A DNA stretch of 64,000 bases from Alistipes sp. (GTDB taxonomy: Bacteria; Bacteroidota; Bacteroidia; Bacteroidales; Rikenellaceae): NCBI GenBank assembly GCA_022511345.1, contig JAFLRR010000005.1:62001-126000 (forward strand), given 5' to 3'. Shown here piece by piece: positions 52,121 to 59,753 of this stretch. Both the position numbers and the translations under genes were made by a program. How positions within the stretch are numbered: the stretch's first letter is position 1; every line of letters starts with the position of its first letter. The notes beneath the pieces were generated by a model that ran no database searches, was not told the DNA's origin, and saw nothing but the letters and a program-made list of their open reading frames with translations.

Positions 52121-53353
52121 CTACCAGTTCAGAATCTTGCGGAAATCGAACTCCTCAGGATTGGCTACATACTTCTTTGCGGCCTCGTAGTCGGCAGGCT
52201 CCACGGCGTTGATGATGTTGTTCATCACAGCAGCGAACTTGTCCGAGGTGATATCCACCAAACGGGGCGGAATCTTGCCCGTTGCGGGGTCCTGCAGATC
52301 CTTCAGGTAGAGAGGCGACACGTTGCCCTCGCTGTCGACATAGACCATGCAACCCGTCTTGCCCTCGCTGAAGAGCTGGTAGACACCCATGCCCAACTCC
52401 GAGCAGTAGGTCAGGTCGTATGCGATAGGGGTCTGGCAGCGAACCTCGTAACCGATTTCTACCGGACGGCTCTTAACCTTGATTTTCAGCTCCTTCATCT
52501 TCTTCTCGAGCATCTCGTTGAAGATGTGCGCCTTCGATACCTTGCCAAGCTCGGGGTGGCCGTGGTCGTCATAGGTGAAGTTGACGCCGCTCTTCTTGAT
52601 CTCCTCATCGCTGAGCGCATGGAATACGCCCTCCGAGATGATAGCCACACCGTAGTCCATGCCCATCACCTTGCGCTTGATGATGGACGAAACCACCAGA
52701 TTGACAATCTTCTCGACCGTGATTTCGGTCTTGTCGAACATCTCGGGGATGACGATCATCGGGTAGTGGCAGGCCTCGCCGATGCCGAATGCCAGGTGAC
52801 CAGCCGAACGGCCCATGGCCGCGATGACGAACCAGTTGCCGCTCGTGCGTGCATCGGCATATACCGTGCGGGCGATTACCGTGCCGCCCTCCTTTGCCGA
52901 TTCGTAGCCGAACGTCGGGGCGCCCTTGGGCAGCGGCAGATCGTTGTCGATGGTCTTAGGAACGTGGATGTTGGCGATGGGGTAGTGCTTTGCCTCGAGG
53001 AACTTGGCTATGCGGTTGGCAGTCGAGGCTGTGTCGTCGCCGCCGACGGTTACCAGCAGCTTGACGTTGTTCTCGGTGAAAAACTTAAGGTTGAAATTCT
53101 CCTCGAAATCCTTGTCCGTGGGCTTGAAGCGGCTCATCTGGAGGTACGAGCCGCCGCGGTTGAAGATGTCGTCGGCCAGACGGAACGAGATATCCTCAGT
53201 GCGCGGCTCGGGGTTGAAGAGGCCGGTGTAGCCCTCGTGCAGACCGATAACCCGATAGCCCTTGTTCAAAAATGTCTTGGCAACGCTGCCGACAACCGTG
53301 TTCATCCCCGGTGCCGGACCGCCGCCCGTGAGAATTGCAATAGCATCTTTCAT
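52121..53353 (-). CDS. PPi-dependent 6-phosphofructokinase
   Basis: 410 residues. The motif VGGDDT (GGDD rather than GGDG) marks pyrophosphate-type enzymes; PKTIDNDLPLPKGAPTFG and MGRSAGHLAFGI are further family segments. Interconverts fructose-6-P and fructose-1,6-bisP with PPi, reversibly. Own promoter and terminator. Confidence 0.92.
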   Translation of the reverse strand: MKDAIAILTGGGPAPGMNTVVGSVAKTFLNKGYRVIGLHEGYTGLFNPEPRTEDISFRLADDIFNRGGSYLQMSRFKPTDKDFEENFNLKFFTENNVKLLVTVGGDDTASTANRIAKFLEAKHYPIANIHVPKTIDNDLPLPKGAPTFGYESAKEGGTVIARTVYADARTSGNWFVIAAMGRSAGHLAFGIGEACHYPMIVIPEMFDKTEITVEKIVNLVVSSIIKRKVMGMDYGVAIISEGVFHALSDEEIKKSGVNFTYDDHGHPELGKVSKAHIFNEMLEKKMKELKIKVKSRPVEIGYEVRCQTPIAYDLTYCSELGMGVYQLFSEGKTGCMVYVDSEGNVSPLYLKDLQDPATGKIPPRLVDITSDKFAAVMNNIINAVEPADYEAAKKYVANPEEFDFRKILNW

Positions 53354-53395
53354 GACTTGTCTATTTTAATTTTTAATGTTTGCTTTTTACGAGCC

Positions 53396-53403
53396 CAAAA
53401 TTA
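53396..53403 (-). promoter_or_regulatory. -7 box for the PPi-phosphofructokinase gene
   Basis: TAATTTTG on the minus strand, 42 nt upstream of the start. Confidence 0.5.
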
Positions 53404-53459
53404 ATGAAAAAATTCCGAGAATGCAACCCTGCCGCGCATAAGCCGCAAACCACAAAAAA

Positions 53460-53488
53460 ACAATCCGTCCCATGATTGGGGACGGATC
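53460..53488 (-). terminator. Terminator of the H1-like gene
   Basis: ATCCGTCCC (53463-53471) / GGGACGGAT (53479-53487), then T7 on the minus strand. Confidence 0.8.
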
Positions 53489-53510
53489 AGTTTCTCGTAA
53501 GGCGGTGAGC

Positions 53511-53684
53511 TTATTTCGCAGCCTCTACCGATGCCTTGCGGAACTCCTTCATGAGCTTCGAAAGCTCCAGAGCGGCCTTGCGTGCACGGGTGCCCGCAGC
53601 CTTGTTGTTCTTGGTCAGCTGAGCCTCTGCGTTAGCCTCGAACTGAGCATACTGTGCCTTAATCTGGTCAACTAAATTTTTCAT
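53511..53684 (-). CDS. Histone H1-like DNA-binding protein, 57 residues
   Basis: Short CDS read directly from the minus strand: starts MKNLVDQIKAQYAQFEANAE, continues AQLTKNNKAAGTRARKAALE and ends ASVEAAK. Lys/Arg/Ala-rich single helix with the TRARKAALELSKLMKEFRK motif of the Hc1/H1-like family common in Bacteroidota. Probably abundant and nucleoid-associated. Own promoter and strong terminator. Confidence 0.88.
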   Translation of the reverse strand: MKNLVDQIKAQYAQFEANAEAQLTKNNKAAGTRARKAALELSKLMKEFRKASVEAAK

Positions 53685-53715
53685 AACTTTAAAGTTTTGG
53701 TGTAATATGTTATTG

Positions 53716-53723
53716 CAAAGATA
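53716..53723 (-). promoter_or_regulatory. -7 box for the H1-like gene
   Basis: TATCTTTG on the minus strand, 31 nt before the start. Confidence 0.6.
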
Positions 53724-53967
53724 TATAACTTTTTCGTTTCGGCAACTCTTCGGACCTCAAAAAATGCGATTTTTTAACTTTCTGGCAGTTTTTTGCTCCG
53801 CTGCGGCGACTTTTCAAGTTCGAAATGCACGGAACGACCGCAGATTCAGACACCTGCCCGTCTGTCGGCAAGATCGTTTTTTCGCGCACTTTGCTCCATT
53901 TTCACGAATGCTCCGCTCCGACGCAAAATAACTATATATAGGGATGCCGCAGTTGCAAATTTTGCTC

Positions 53968-53975
53968 TATCTTTG
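53968..53975 (+). promoter_or_regulatory. -7 box for feoAB
   Basis: TATCTTTG, 49 nt before the ATG; TTG at 53953 is somewhat close for a -33 box. Confidence 0.5.
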
Positions 53976-53986
53976 TGCTCGTAAAT

Positions 53987-54007
53987 CCGGCGCTGCTGCA
54001 GCGCCGG
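53987..54007 (+). promoter_or_regulatory. GC-rich hairpin in the feoAB 5' leader
   Basis: CCGGCGCT (53987-53994) / AGCGCCGG (54000-54007) with a 5-nt loop, 17 nt before the start codon. No T-run, so it could affect translation or RNA stability or bind a regulator; no Fur box was recognised. Confidence 0.45.
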
Positions 54008-54024
54008 AGAGTTGGATTTAAGCG

Positions 54025-56388
54025 ATGCGTCTTTCGGATCTCGATACTGGCTGCTCGGCCACAATACTCCGCGTCTCGGGACACGGCGGATTCCGCCGTC
54101 GCATCATGGAGATGGGCTTCGTGCGCGGGCGCCGCGTCGAGGTAAAGTTCAACGCCCCGCTTCACGACCCCATAGAGTACCGCATAATGGGTTACGACGT
54201 CTCGCTTCGCCGCAGCGAGGCCGAGATGATAGAGGTGCTGACCAACGAGGAGGTCGAACAGCAGATAGCCGACGCCGGCGAGGCTTCAGGCAGCAGTCTT
54301 GCCGACAGCCGGGACCGCGTTGTAAGGAGTCGCAGCAATGTGATTCGCGTGGCGCTCGTAGGCAATCCCAACAGCGGCAAAACTTCACTCTTCAACGCCA
54401 TATCCGGCGGCCGGGAGCATGTTGGCAACTACAGCGGCGTGACGGTCGACGCCAAGACCGGCCGCTGCAACTACAAAGGCTACCGTTTCGAAATCACCGA
54501 TCTTCCCGGCACATATGCCTTGTCGGCATACTCGCCCGAAGAGCTCTACGTGAGACGCCATTTGTCGGAGAACATGCCCGATGTCATAATCAATGCCGTC
54601 GTGGCTTCGAACATCGAACGCAATCTGTACCTGACTTCAGAGTTAATCGATATAAACCCGCGCATGGTCGTAGCACTCAATATGTTCGACGAGCTTGCAT
54701 CATCCGGAGCCAAACTCGACTACGAGAGTCTCGGAGCCATGCTCGGAGTGCCTATGGTGCCTGTGGTGGCCAAGAGCCGCTACGGTATCGACGAACTGCT
54801 CGACACCGTAATAGCGGTATTCGAGAATGAGGACAAACGTGTCCGACACATCCATATCAACCACGGCTCGGTTATCGAAGAGGGTTTGCAGCGGCTCGAT
54901 ACGGCGCTGCGGACAAACTTGCACGAACTGCCCAAACAATTCCCTCCGAGATATCTATCGATGAAGTTGCTCGAAGGAGATAAAGAGATTGAGCAAAAGC
55001 TATCTAACTGCCCCGACTTCAATAAATGGATTATCATACGAGACAGTGAAGCCGGTCGCATCCGCACACAGCTCGGAGAGGATGTAGAAACGGCTTTTGC
55101 CAACCAGAAATACGGATTCATCTCAGGTGCCCTGCGCGAGACATACACGCCAGGCACCAAGGACCGCATAGACCTTACGGAGGCTATCGACACGCTCGTC
55201 ACGCACCGCCTGTGGGGCTATCCGATATTCATACTTGTCATGTGGCTCATGTTCTACTGCACATTCAACATCGGAGCCTATCCGCAGGCGTGGATCGGAC
55301 TGGGAGTGGAGAAGCTGAGCTCATTTGTCGGCAGTCTGCTCTCCGACGGTCCTTTCCGCGATCTTATCGTCGACGGAGCGATAGGCGGCGTTGGCAGTGT
55401 GATTGTCTTCCTGCCAAACATAGTCATTCTCTATCTCTTCATATCGTTTATGGAGGATTCTGGCTATCTGGCACGAGCCGCATTCATCATGGACAAAGTC
55501 ATGCACCGCATAGGCTTGCACGGCAAGTCATTCATTCCGCTGGTCATGGGATTCGGATGCAACGTGCCGGCGATCATGGCAACGCGAACCATCGAGAGCC
55601 GCTCGAGTCGCCTGATTACGTTGCTGATAACGCCTTTCATGTCATGCAGCGCAAGACTTCCGGTATACATCCTGCTGACAGGTACGTTCTTCTCGCGCAG
55701 AGCCGGAATGGTATTGTTCGGGCTGTATGTCGCTGGCATTGCCGCAGCTATCGTCACGGCTCGCCTGATGCGTCGCTTCCTCTATCCTGTAGACGAGACG
55801 CCGTTCGTGATGGAGTTGCCGCCGTATCGTCTGCCGACCCTGCGCACGACGCTAATCCACATGTGGGACAAGTGCGCGCAATACCTCCGCAAGATGGGCG
55901 GACTGATTCTCGCCGCCTCGATCATAGTTTGGTTTTTGAGCTACTATCCGGCCCCCGACCGCAATCCTGCCGCACCGGCCGAAGAACACTTCGAAGAGTC
56001 GTATTTGGGCCGCACGGGCAAGTTCTGCGAACCGGTGTTCGCCCCTCTGGGACTCAATTGGAAGGCGAGCGTGGCACTTCTTTCCGGAGTGGCTGCCAAG
56101 GAGATAGTCGTCAGCACGCTCGGAGTGCTCTATGCCGATGAAAACGCTGTCGCCGACGAGAACGACACGGTTTCGCTGTCGAAGAAGATAGCGGCAAGCG
56201 GCGACATGACTCCAGCCTCGGCTGCGGCATTCCTAATCTTCACGCTGCTCTATTTCCCGTGCCTGCCCGCCGTTATCGCCATAGCCAACGAATCGGGACG
56301 CAGGCGCGCCATAACAGCCGTAATCTACAATACCGTAGTGGCATGGATTGCGGCATGGTGCGTATATCACATTGTTATGTTATTCTGA
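54025..56388 (+). CDS. feoB: Ferrous iron transporter, FeoA-FeoB fusion
   Basis: 787 residues. ~1-75 is FeoA (SH3-like: MRLSDLDTGCSATILRVSGH); a linker leads to the FeoB GTPase with G1 GNPNSGKT (113-120), G3 DLPGTYAL and G4-like ALNMFDE; a helical GDI region; then from ~395 the membrane domain with gate-type segments MGFGCNVPAIMATRTIESR and CLPAVIAIANESG. Imports Fe2+ across the inner membrane. The FeoA-FeoB fusion is usual in Bacteroidales. A small Cys-rich partner follows after 2 nt. Confidence 0.95.
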   Translation: MRLSDLDTGCSATILRVSGHGGFRRRIMEMGFVRGRRVEVKFNAPLHDPIEYRIMGYDVSLRRSEAEMIEVLTNEEVEQQIADAGEASGSSLADSRDRVVRSRSNVIRVALVGNPNSGKTSLFNAISGGREHVGNYSGVTVDAKTGRCNYKGYRFEITDLPGTYALSAYSPEELYVRRHLSENMPDVIINAVVASNIERNLYLTSELIDINPRMVVALNMFDELASSGAKLDYESLGAMLGVPMVPVVAKSRYGIDELLDTVIAVFENEDKRVRHIHINHGSVIEEGLQRLDTALRTNLHELPKQFPPRYLSMKLLEGDKEIEQKLSNCPDFNKWIIIRDSEAGRIRTQLGEDVETAFANQKYGFISGALRETYTPGTKDRIDLTEAIDTLVTHRLWGYPIFILVMWLMFYCTFNIGAYPQAWIGLGVEKLSSFVGSLLSDGPFRDLIVDGAIGGVGSVIVFLPNIVILYLFISFMEDSGYLARAAFIMDKVMHRIGLHGKSFIPLVMGFGCNVPAIMATRTIESRSSRLITLLITPFMSCSARLPVYILLTGTFFSRRAGMVLFGLYVAGIAAAIVTARLMRRFLYPVDETPFVMELPPYRLPTLRTTLIHMWDKCAQYLRKMGGLILAASIIVWFLSYYPAPDRNPAAPAEEHFEESYLGRTGKFCEPVFAPLGLNWKASVALLSGVAAKEIVVSTLGVLYADENAVADENDTVSLSKKIAASGDMTPASAAAFLIFTLLYFPCLPAVIAIANESGRRRAITAVIYNTVVAWIAAWCVYHIVMLF

Positions 56389-56390
56389 CG

Positions 56391-56534
56391 ATGAACTGGC
56401 AGCATATAGCAGTAGCCATTGTAGGCATTACGGTCGCGGCGATTGTCATACGCAGCATTCTGCGGCAAGTGCGCCGCAAGTCATGCGACTGCGGATGCTG
56501 CAGCGACAAGGAGTGTCCCGGCAGGCGCTCATGA
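56391..56534 (+). CDS. FeoB-associated Cys-rich membrane protein
   Basis: 47 residues from ATG 56391 (MNWQHIAVAIVGITVAAIVI): one membrane helix, a basic stretch (LRQVRRK), then CDCGCCSDKECPG. This matches the small FeoB-associated Cys-rich family; analogous to FeoC in position. Only 2 nt after feoB. Confidence 0.88.
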   Translation: MNWQHIAVAIVGITVAAIVIRSILRQVRRKSCDCGCCSDKECPGRRS

Positions 56535-56553
56535 CGTATTGCAACAGCTAAAT

Positions 56554-56590
56554 AAAAACATCCGGTCGTGCAATACAACCGGATGTTTTT
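56554..56590. terminator. Bidirectional terminator after feoAB
   Basis: AAAAACATCCGGT (56554-56566) / ACCGGATGTTTTT (56578-56590); serves feoAB and the convergent dehydrogenase gene. Confidence 0.85.
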
Positions 56591-56608
56591 CATATTATTG
56601 GAATTCGG

Positions 56609-57799
56609 CTACACCTCCAGGTCGCAGTCGAATTTCTCGACCCACGGAAGTCCCTGCTCGCCGAGTTCGGCCAGGAACGGATCGGGGTCGAACTCCTCGA
56701 CATTGAACACTCCAGCTCCGCGCCACAGACCCTTTGCCCACATCGAAGCGCCAAGAGCAGCCGGCACGCCGGTGGTGAAGCTTACAGCCTGAGTACCAGT
56801 CTGGCGGTATGCCTCCTCGTGGTCGCAGTTATTGTAGATGTAATATGTGCGCTCCTTGCCATCCTTTACACCCTTAATACGGCAACCTATCGAAGTCTGT
56901 CCGTGGTAGTTGGCGCCAAGCGACTTGGGGTCGGGCAGCACCGCCTTGAGGAACTGTATGGGCACAATCTCTACACCGTTGTAGAGTATCGGGTCTATGC
57001 GCGCCATGCCGATATTCTGGATCACGCGCAAATGTGTCAGATACTCCTGACCGAAAGTCATCCAGAAGCGTGCTCGCTTGATTGTGGGGTAGTTCTTCAC
57101 CAGCGACTCCAGCTCCTCGTGATAAATCACATACGACTCGCGCTCGCCAATCTCGGGATATGTCAGCGACTTGTGAATCTCGTGAGGTTCGGTCTCGACC
57201 CACTTGCCATTCTCGTAGTAACGGCCCTTCTGCGTCACTTCGCGGATATTTATTTCGGGGTTGAAGTTGGTGGCGAAAGCCATGCCGTGATTGCCGGCAT
57301 TGCAGTCGACTATGTCGAGATAGTGAATCTCATCGAAATGATGCTTTGCGGCATAGGCCGTAAATACAGCCGTCACTCCCGGGTCGAATCCGCAGCCGAG
57401 AATCGCCGTGAGGCCCTTTGCGCGGAAACGGTCCTGATATGCCCACTGCCACGAATACTCGAAATGCGCCTCGTCCTTGGGCTCGTAATTGGCCGTATCG
57501 AGATAATTCACGCCGCACTCGAGACAGGCATCCATGATGGTCAAATCCTGGTACGGCAGCGCCACATTGATTACGATGTCCGGCTTGAATGCACGGAACA
57601 GCTCGCACAACTCGCTCACCGAGTCGGCATCGACCTTGGCCGTCTTAACCCTGCCTCCGCCTATGGCGGCAGCCACGGCGTCGCATTTCGATTTCGTGCG
57701 GCTCGCGAGCATCACGTCGCTGAACACGGGATTGGCCGCAACCTTCTGCGTCACGACGGTACCCACACCGCCTGCGCCTATTACAAGTACTCTGCACAT
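56609..57799 (-). CDS. Carboxynorspermidine dehydrogenase-like (saccharopine dehydrogenase family)
   Basis: 396 residues from Met at 57799 (MCRVLVIGAGGVGTVVTQKV); the frame continues 33 codons upstream through the promoter. Rossmann GAGGVG, SRTKSKCDAVAAAI, NVALPYQDLTIMDACLECGV, ILGCGFDPGVTAVFTAYAA, GNHGMAFATNFNPEINIREV. Members make carboxy(nor)spermidine in the alternative polyamine route; related saccharopine dehydrogenases act on lysine. The partner decarboxylase is not adjacent. Confidence 0.85.
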   Translation of the reverse strand: MCRVLVIGAGGVGTVVTQKVAANPVFSDVMLASRTKSKCDAVAAAIGGGRVKTAKVDADSVSELCELFRAFKPDIVINVALPYQDLTIMDACLECGVNYLDTANYEPKDEAHFEYSWQWAYQDRFRAKGLTAILGCGFDPGVTAVFTAYAAKHHFDEIHYLDIVDCNAGNHGMAFATNFNPEINIREVTQKGRYYENGKWVETEPHEIHKSLTYPEIGERESYVIYHEELESLVKNYPTIKRARFWMTFGQEYLTHLRVIQNIGMARIDPILYNGVEIVPIQFLKAVLPDPKSLGANYHGQTSIGCRIKGVKDGKERTYYIYNNCDHEEAYRQTGTQAVSFTTGVPAALGASMWAKGLWRGAGVFNVEEFDPDPFLAELGEQGLPWVEKFDCDLEV

Positions 57800-57827
57800 A
57801 TTTCGTTGCTTGTTTTGTTTCGTCTTA

Positions 57828-57858
57828 CAAAAATATCTTTTTATTTTGGTAAAACAAA
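57828..57858 (-). promoter_or_regulatory. Promoter of the carboxynorspermidine dehydrogenase-like gene
   Basis: TTTG (57855-57858) and TATTTTTG (57828-57835) on the minus strand, spaced 19 nt. Overlaps the divergent tRNA-Lys promoter. Confidence 0.65.
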
Positions 57859-57876
57859 AATATTCTGTTACATTTG
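57845..57876 (+). promoter_or_regulatory. Promoter of tRNA-Lys
   Basis: TTTG (57845-57848) and TACATTTG (57869-57876), spaced 20 nt; tRNA starts 42 nt downstream. Confidence 0.7.
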
Positions 57877-57918
57877 CACCGCTGAAATCGGCCGTCATAC
57901 GCCATCTTTCGGCAGCGG

Positions 57919-57990
57919 AATTCGTAGCTCAGCAGGTAGAGCACAACACTTTTAATGTTGGGGTCCCGGGTTCGAACCCCGGCGAGTTCA
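57919..57990 (+). tRNA. tRNA-Lys (anticodon UUU)
   Basis: Complete cloverleaf: acceptor GAATTCG/CGAGTTC, D-arm GCTC/GAGC, anticodon stem CAACA/TGTTG with loop CTTTTAA (anticodon TTT), 4-nt variable loop, T-arm CCGGG-TTCGAAC-CCCGG, discriminator A. CCA is not encoded. Confidence 0.97.
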
Positions 57991-57993
57991 CGC

Positions 57994-58026
57994 AATCGGG
58001 CAGACATAAAGTCTGCCCGATTTTTT
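57994..58026 (+). terminator. Terminator after tRNA-Lys
   Basis: AATCGGGCAGAC (57994-58005) / GTCTGCCCGATT (58011-58022) followed by a T-run. Confidence 0.88.
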
Positions 58027-58047
58027 GTGGAACCGATTTGCGCTGCC

Positions 58048-59358
58048 TTATTTCAGGTGCTTTTTAATCCATTCGAGATGTCCGCGCTCGGTATCCTCCG
58101 ATGTCCAGTGTTCGTTTATGGGAGTAATGAGCGCCTCCTTGGGACACGTAAGCGTATTATAGACAGCCCAGCTTGTGGTCGGCGGGCAAGTATCGTCATT
58201 GTAACCCCATGTTATATAGGTAGGTGCGGTAATGAACCTCGAGAAGTTAACTACGTCGTAATAGGCCATTGTCAGCAGCTTCTCTGGCGTATCCATACCG
58301 GCAACCCTGAAGAAATGCGGATAGCCTCCGCCGCTGCCGGACATGTATCGCGCCATGTCGCTGAGAGCCGGATGATTCGCCACACACGCCGTAACGCGGC
58401 TGTCGAGTCCTGCCGTAATCAGCGATAGGGCTCCTCCCTGGCTGCCACCCTGCACGATAACGTTGCGGCCGTCCCATTCGGGCAGCGACGTGAGCAGGTC
58501 TATGCTGCGCACGCAAGCCAGATAAACGCGCCGCATGTAGTAGTTGTCCCGGTTGTCGAGGCCGTTGCTCAAATAGCCGTTTTCGCGGCCATTGAACGCA
58601 TTGCTTATCTCGGCGAAACGCTCCTCCGGAATATCTGGATGCAGGCCGTGAATCTCGATCTCGAAACGTATGAATCCTGCCTCTGCATAGTACTTGTGCC
58701 GTAGCGGCTCCTTTATGGTCTTTATGCCGGCTCCCGGAGGCGTGAGAACCACGGGGCATGAGCCAGGCTGCGCACCTTTGGGGTAGAACAGGTATCCATA
58801 GATGCACTGGCGCCGGTCGTTGATTTGCAGCTTGATGAGGTAGCAGTCGATTTTGTCGGTGCAATACTTCTCGACACGCTCGCGGGTATAGTCCAGCGGC
58901 AGCTTTGCGAGCGAAGCCTTGCCGGCATTCCAGAATTCGGCAAAATCGTCGGGCAGGGGAGTGTAGGCCTCGATACGTTCGGGCGAGAATCCCACCTTGA
59001 CATGGTGCCTGTAGGTCTTGCCGCCTATCTCGGCCGTCATGCGGCAGTCGCGGAATCCGGGCTGGAGCATCGTGCCCATGTCGATTACGGCTCGCCCGTT
59101 TTTGAGCGTCACGCTGCCCGAAGCATCGGCAGGCATCATGTCGCCACCGAGCTCATAACTTACCACAACGCCATCCTGCGGGATGCCGTACTTGTAGAGC
59201 TGAACCTCCACGCGCGCATTCTCGCCCGTATTGTACACCCACTCGGCATGGTCGGGAACAGTGACCCACAGAACATCGCTGCGATAGGGGTAGTTCTCGG
59301 CCGAGAGTCCCGCTGCTGCAGCCACGGCAGCCAGAAGCATCAAGATTTTTCTTTTCAT
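58048..59358 (-). CDS. Acetylxylan esterase-like alpha/beta-hydrolase (CE7/AXE1 type), exported
   Basis: 436 residues with a signal peptide (ILMLLAAVAAAAGLSAENY). An N-terminal Ig-like domain (~22-130) precedes an AXE1-type hydrolase: nucleophile S306 in VQGGSQGGALS, acid Asp in WGYNDDTCPPT, His in INEHWTSED. Predicted to remove acetyl groups from xylan or other acetylated sugars in the periplasm. Own promoter; convergent with the tRNA-Lys terminator. Confidence 0.85.
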   Translation of the reverse strand: MKRKILMLLAAVAAAAGLSAENYPYRSDVLWVTVPDHAEWVYNTGENARVEVQLYKYGIPQDGVVVSYELGGDMMPADASGSVTLKNGRAVIDMGTMLQPGFRDCRMTAEIGGKTYRHHVKVGFSPERIEAYTPLPDDFAEFWNAGKASLAKLPLDYTRERVEKYCTDKIDCYLIKLQINDRRQCIYGYLFYPKGAQPGSCPVVLTPPGAGIKTIKEPLRHKYYAEAGFIRFEIEIHGLHPDIPEERFAEISNAFNGRENGYLSNGLDNRDNYYMRRVYLACVRSIDLLTSLPEWDGRNVIVQGGSQGGALSLITAGLDSRVTACVANHPALSDMARYMSGSGGGYPHFFRVAGMDTPEKLLTMAYYDVVNFSRFITAPTYITWGYNDDTCPPTTSWAVYNTLTCPKEALITPINEHWTSEDTERGHLEWIKKHLK

Positions 59359-59373
59359 AGCATTGCATTTTTA

Positions 59374-59381
59374 CAAAAATA
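59374..59381 (-). promoter_or_regulatory. -7 box for the acetylxylan esterase gene
   Basis: TATTTTTG on the minus strand, 15 nt upstream of the start at 59358. Confidence 0.5.
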
Positions 59382-59420
59382 GTAAAAAAGCGGCTGATTT
59401 CACATACACGACCGGAGCAA

Positions 59421-59453
59421 AAGAAAAAATCCCGAAGAGCAATCTTCGGGATT
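59421..59453 (-). terminator. Second of two tandem minus-strand terminators
   Basis: ATCCCGAAGA (59429-59438) / TCTTCGGGAT (59443-59452), followed by T6 on the minus strand; lies downstream of the candidate small RNA and upstream of the esterase promoter. Confidence 0.7.
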
Positions 59454-59495
59454 AGCAAACTCGCTTTTTGCCGTCGAGGTTTCATTATCGGGCGT

Positions 59496-59670
59496 AAAAA
59501 AAGGTGTAAATCTTGCAACCGCTTGATTTACACCCTTTCCTGCGGTGCGTAGGGTGTCGCGCAATTATCGTTCAACCTCCTGTGCAACTGCAATTTATTG
59601 AAATCAAGTTTTGAAAGTCCAACACATTATCCACGTGAAAACTTCACTGTTCTGCTTCAACGCTTTGCTC
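59496..59670 (-). ncRNA. Candidate small RNA (or attenuated leader), about 175 nt
   Basis: No ORF of note, yet the stretch is bounded by a good promoter (59675-59705) and a terminator: GATTTACACC (plus 59525-59534) pairs with GGTGTAAATC (59503-59512), and T7 follows on the minus strand. An alternative pairing ACACCC (59530-59535) / GGGTGT (59552-59557) overlaps the terminator arm and would exclude it, so the end could be switchable. Candidates are a 6S-like RNA, another Bacteroidales small RNA, or a regulated leader. Family not identified. Confidence 0.5.
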
Positions 59671-59674
59671 GTTG

Positions 59675-59705
59675 CAAAGATAACCAAATTTGGCTAAAAA
59701 TCAAA
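59675..59705 (-). promoter_or_regulatory. Orphan promoter for the candidate small RNA
   Basis: TTTG (59702-59705) and TATCTTTG (59675-59682) on the minus strand, spaced 19 nt. No ORF starts within 250 nt downstream. Confidence 0.7.
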
Positions 59706-59753
59706 ATAAGAGTTTGACTCACATTACTAACCGCATTTGTCGTGCTGGCAGCT

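Noticed and set aside
57919..57990. tRNA-Lys as an integration site for the AT-rich array
   Set aside because: No repeat of the tRNA 3' end was seen to the right, no integrase is present, and a native-looking esterase gene lies between.
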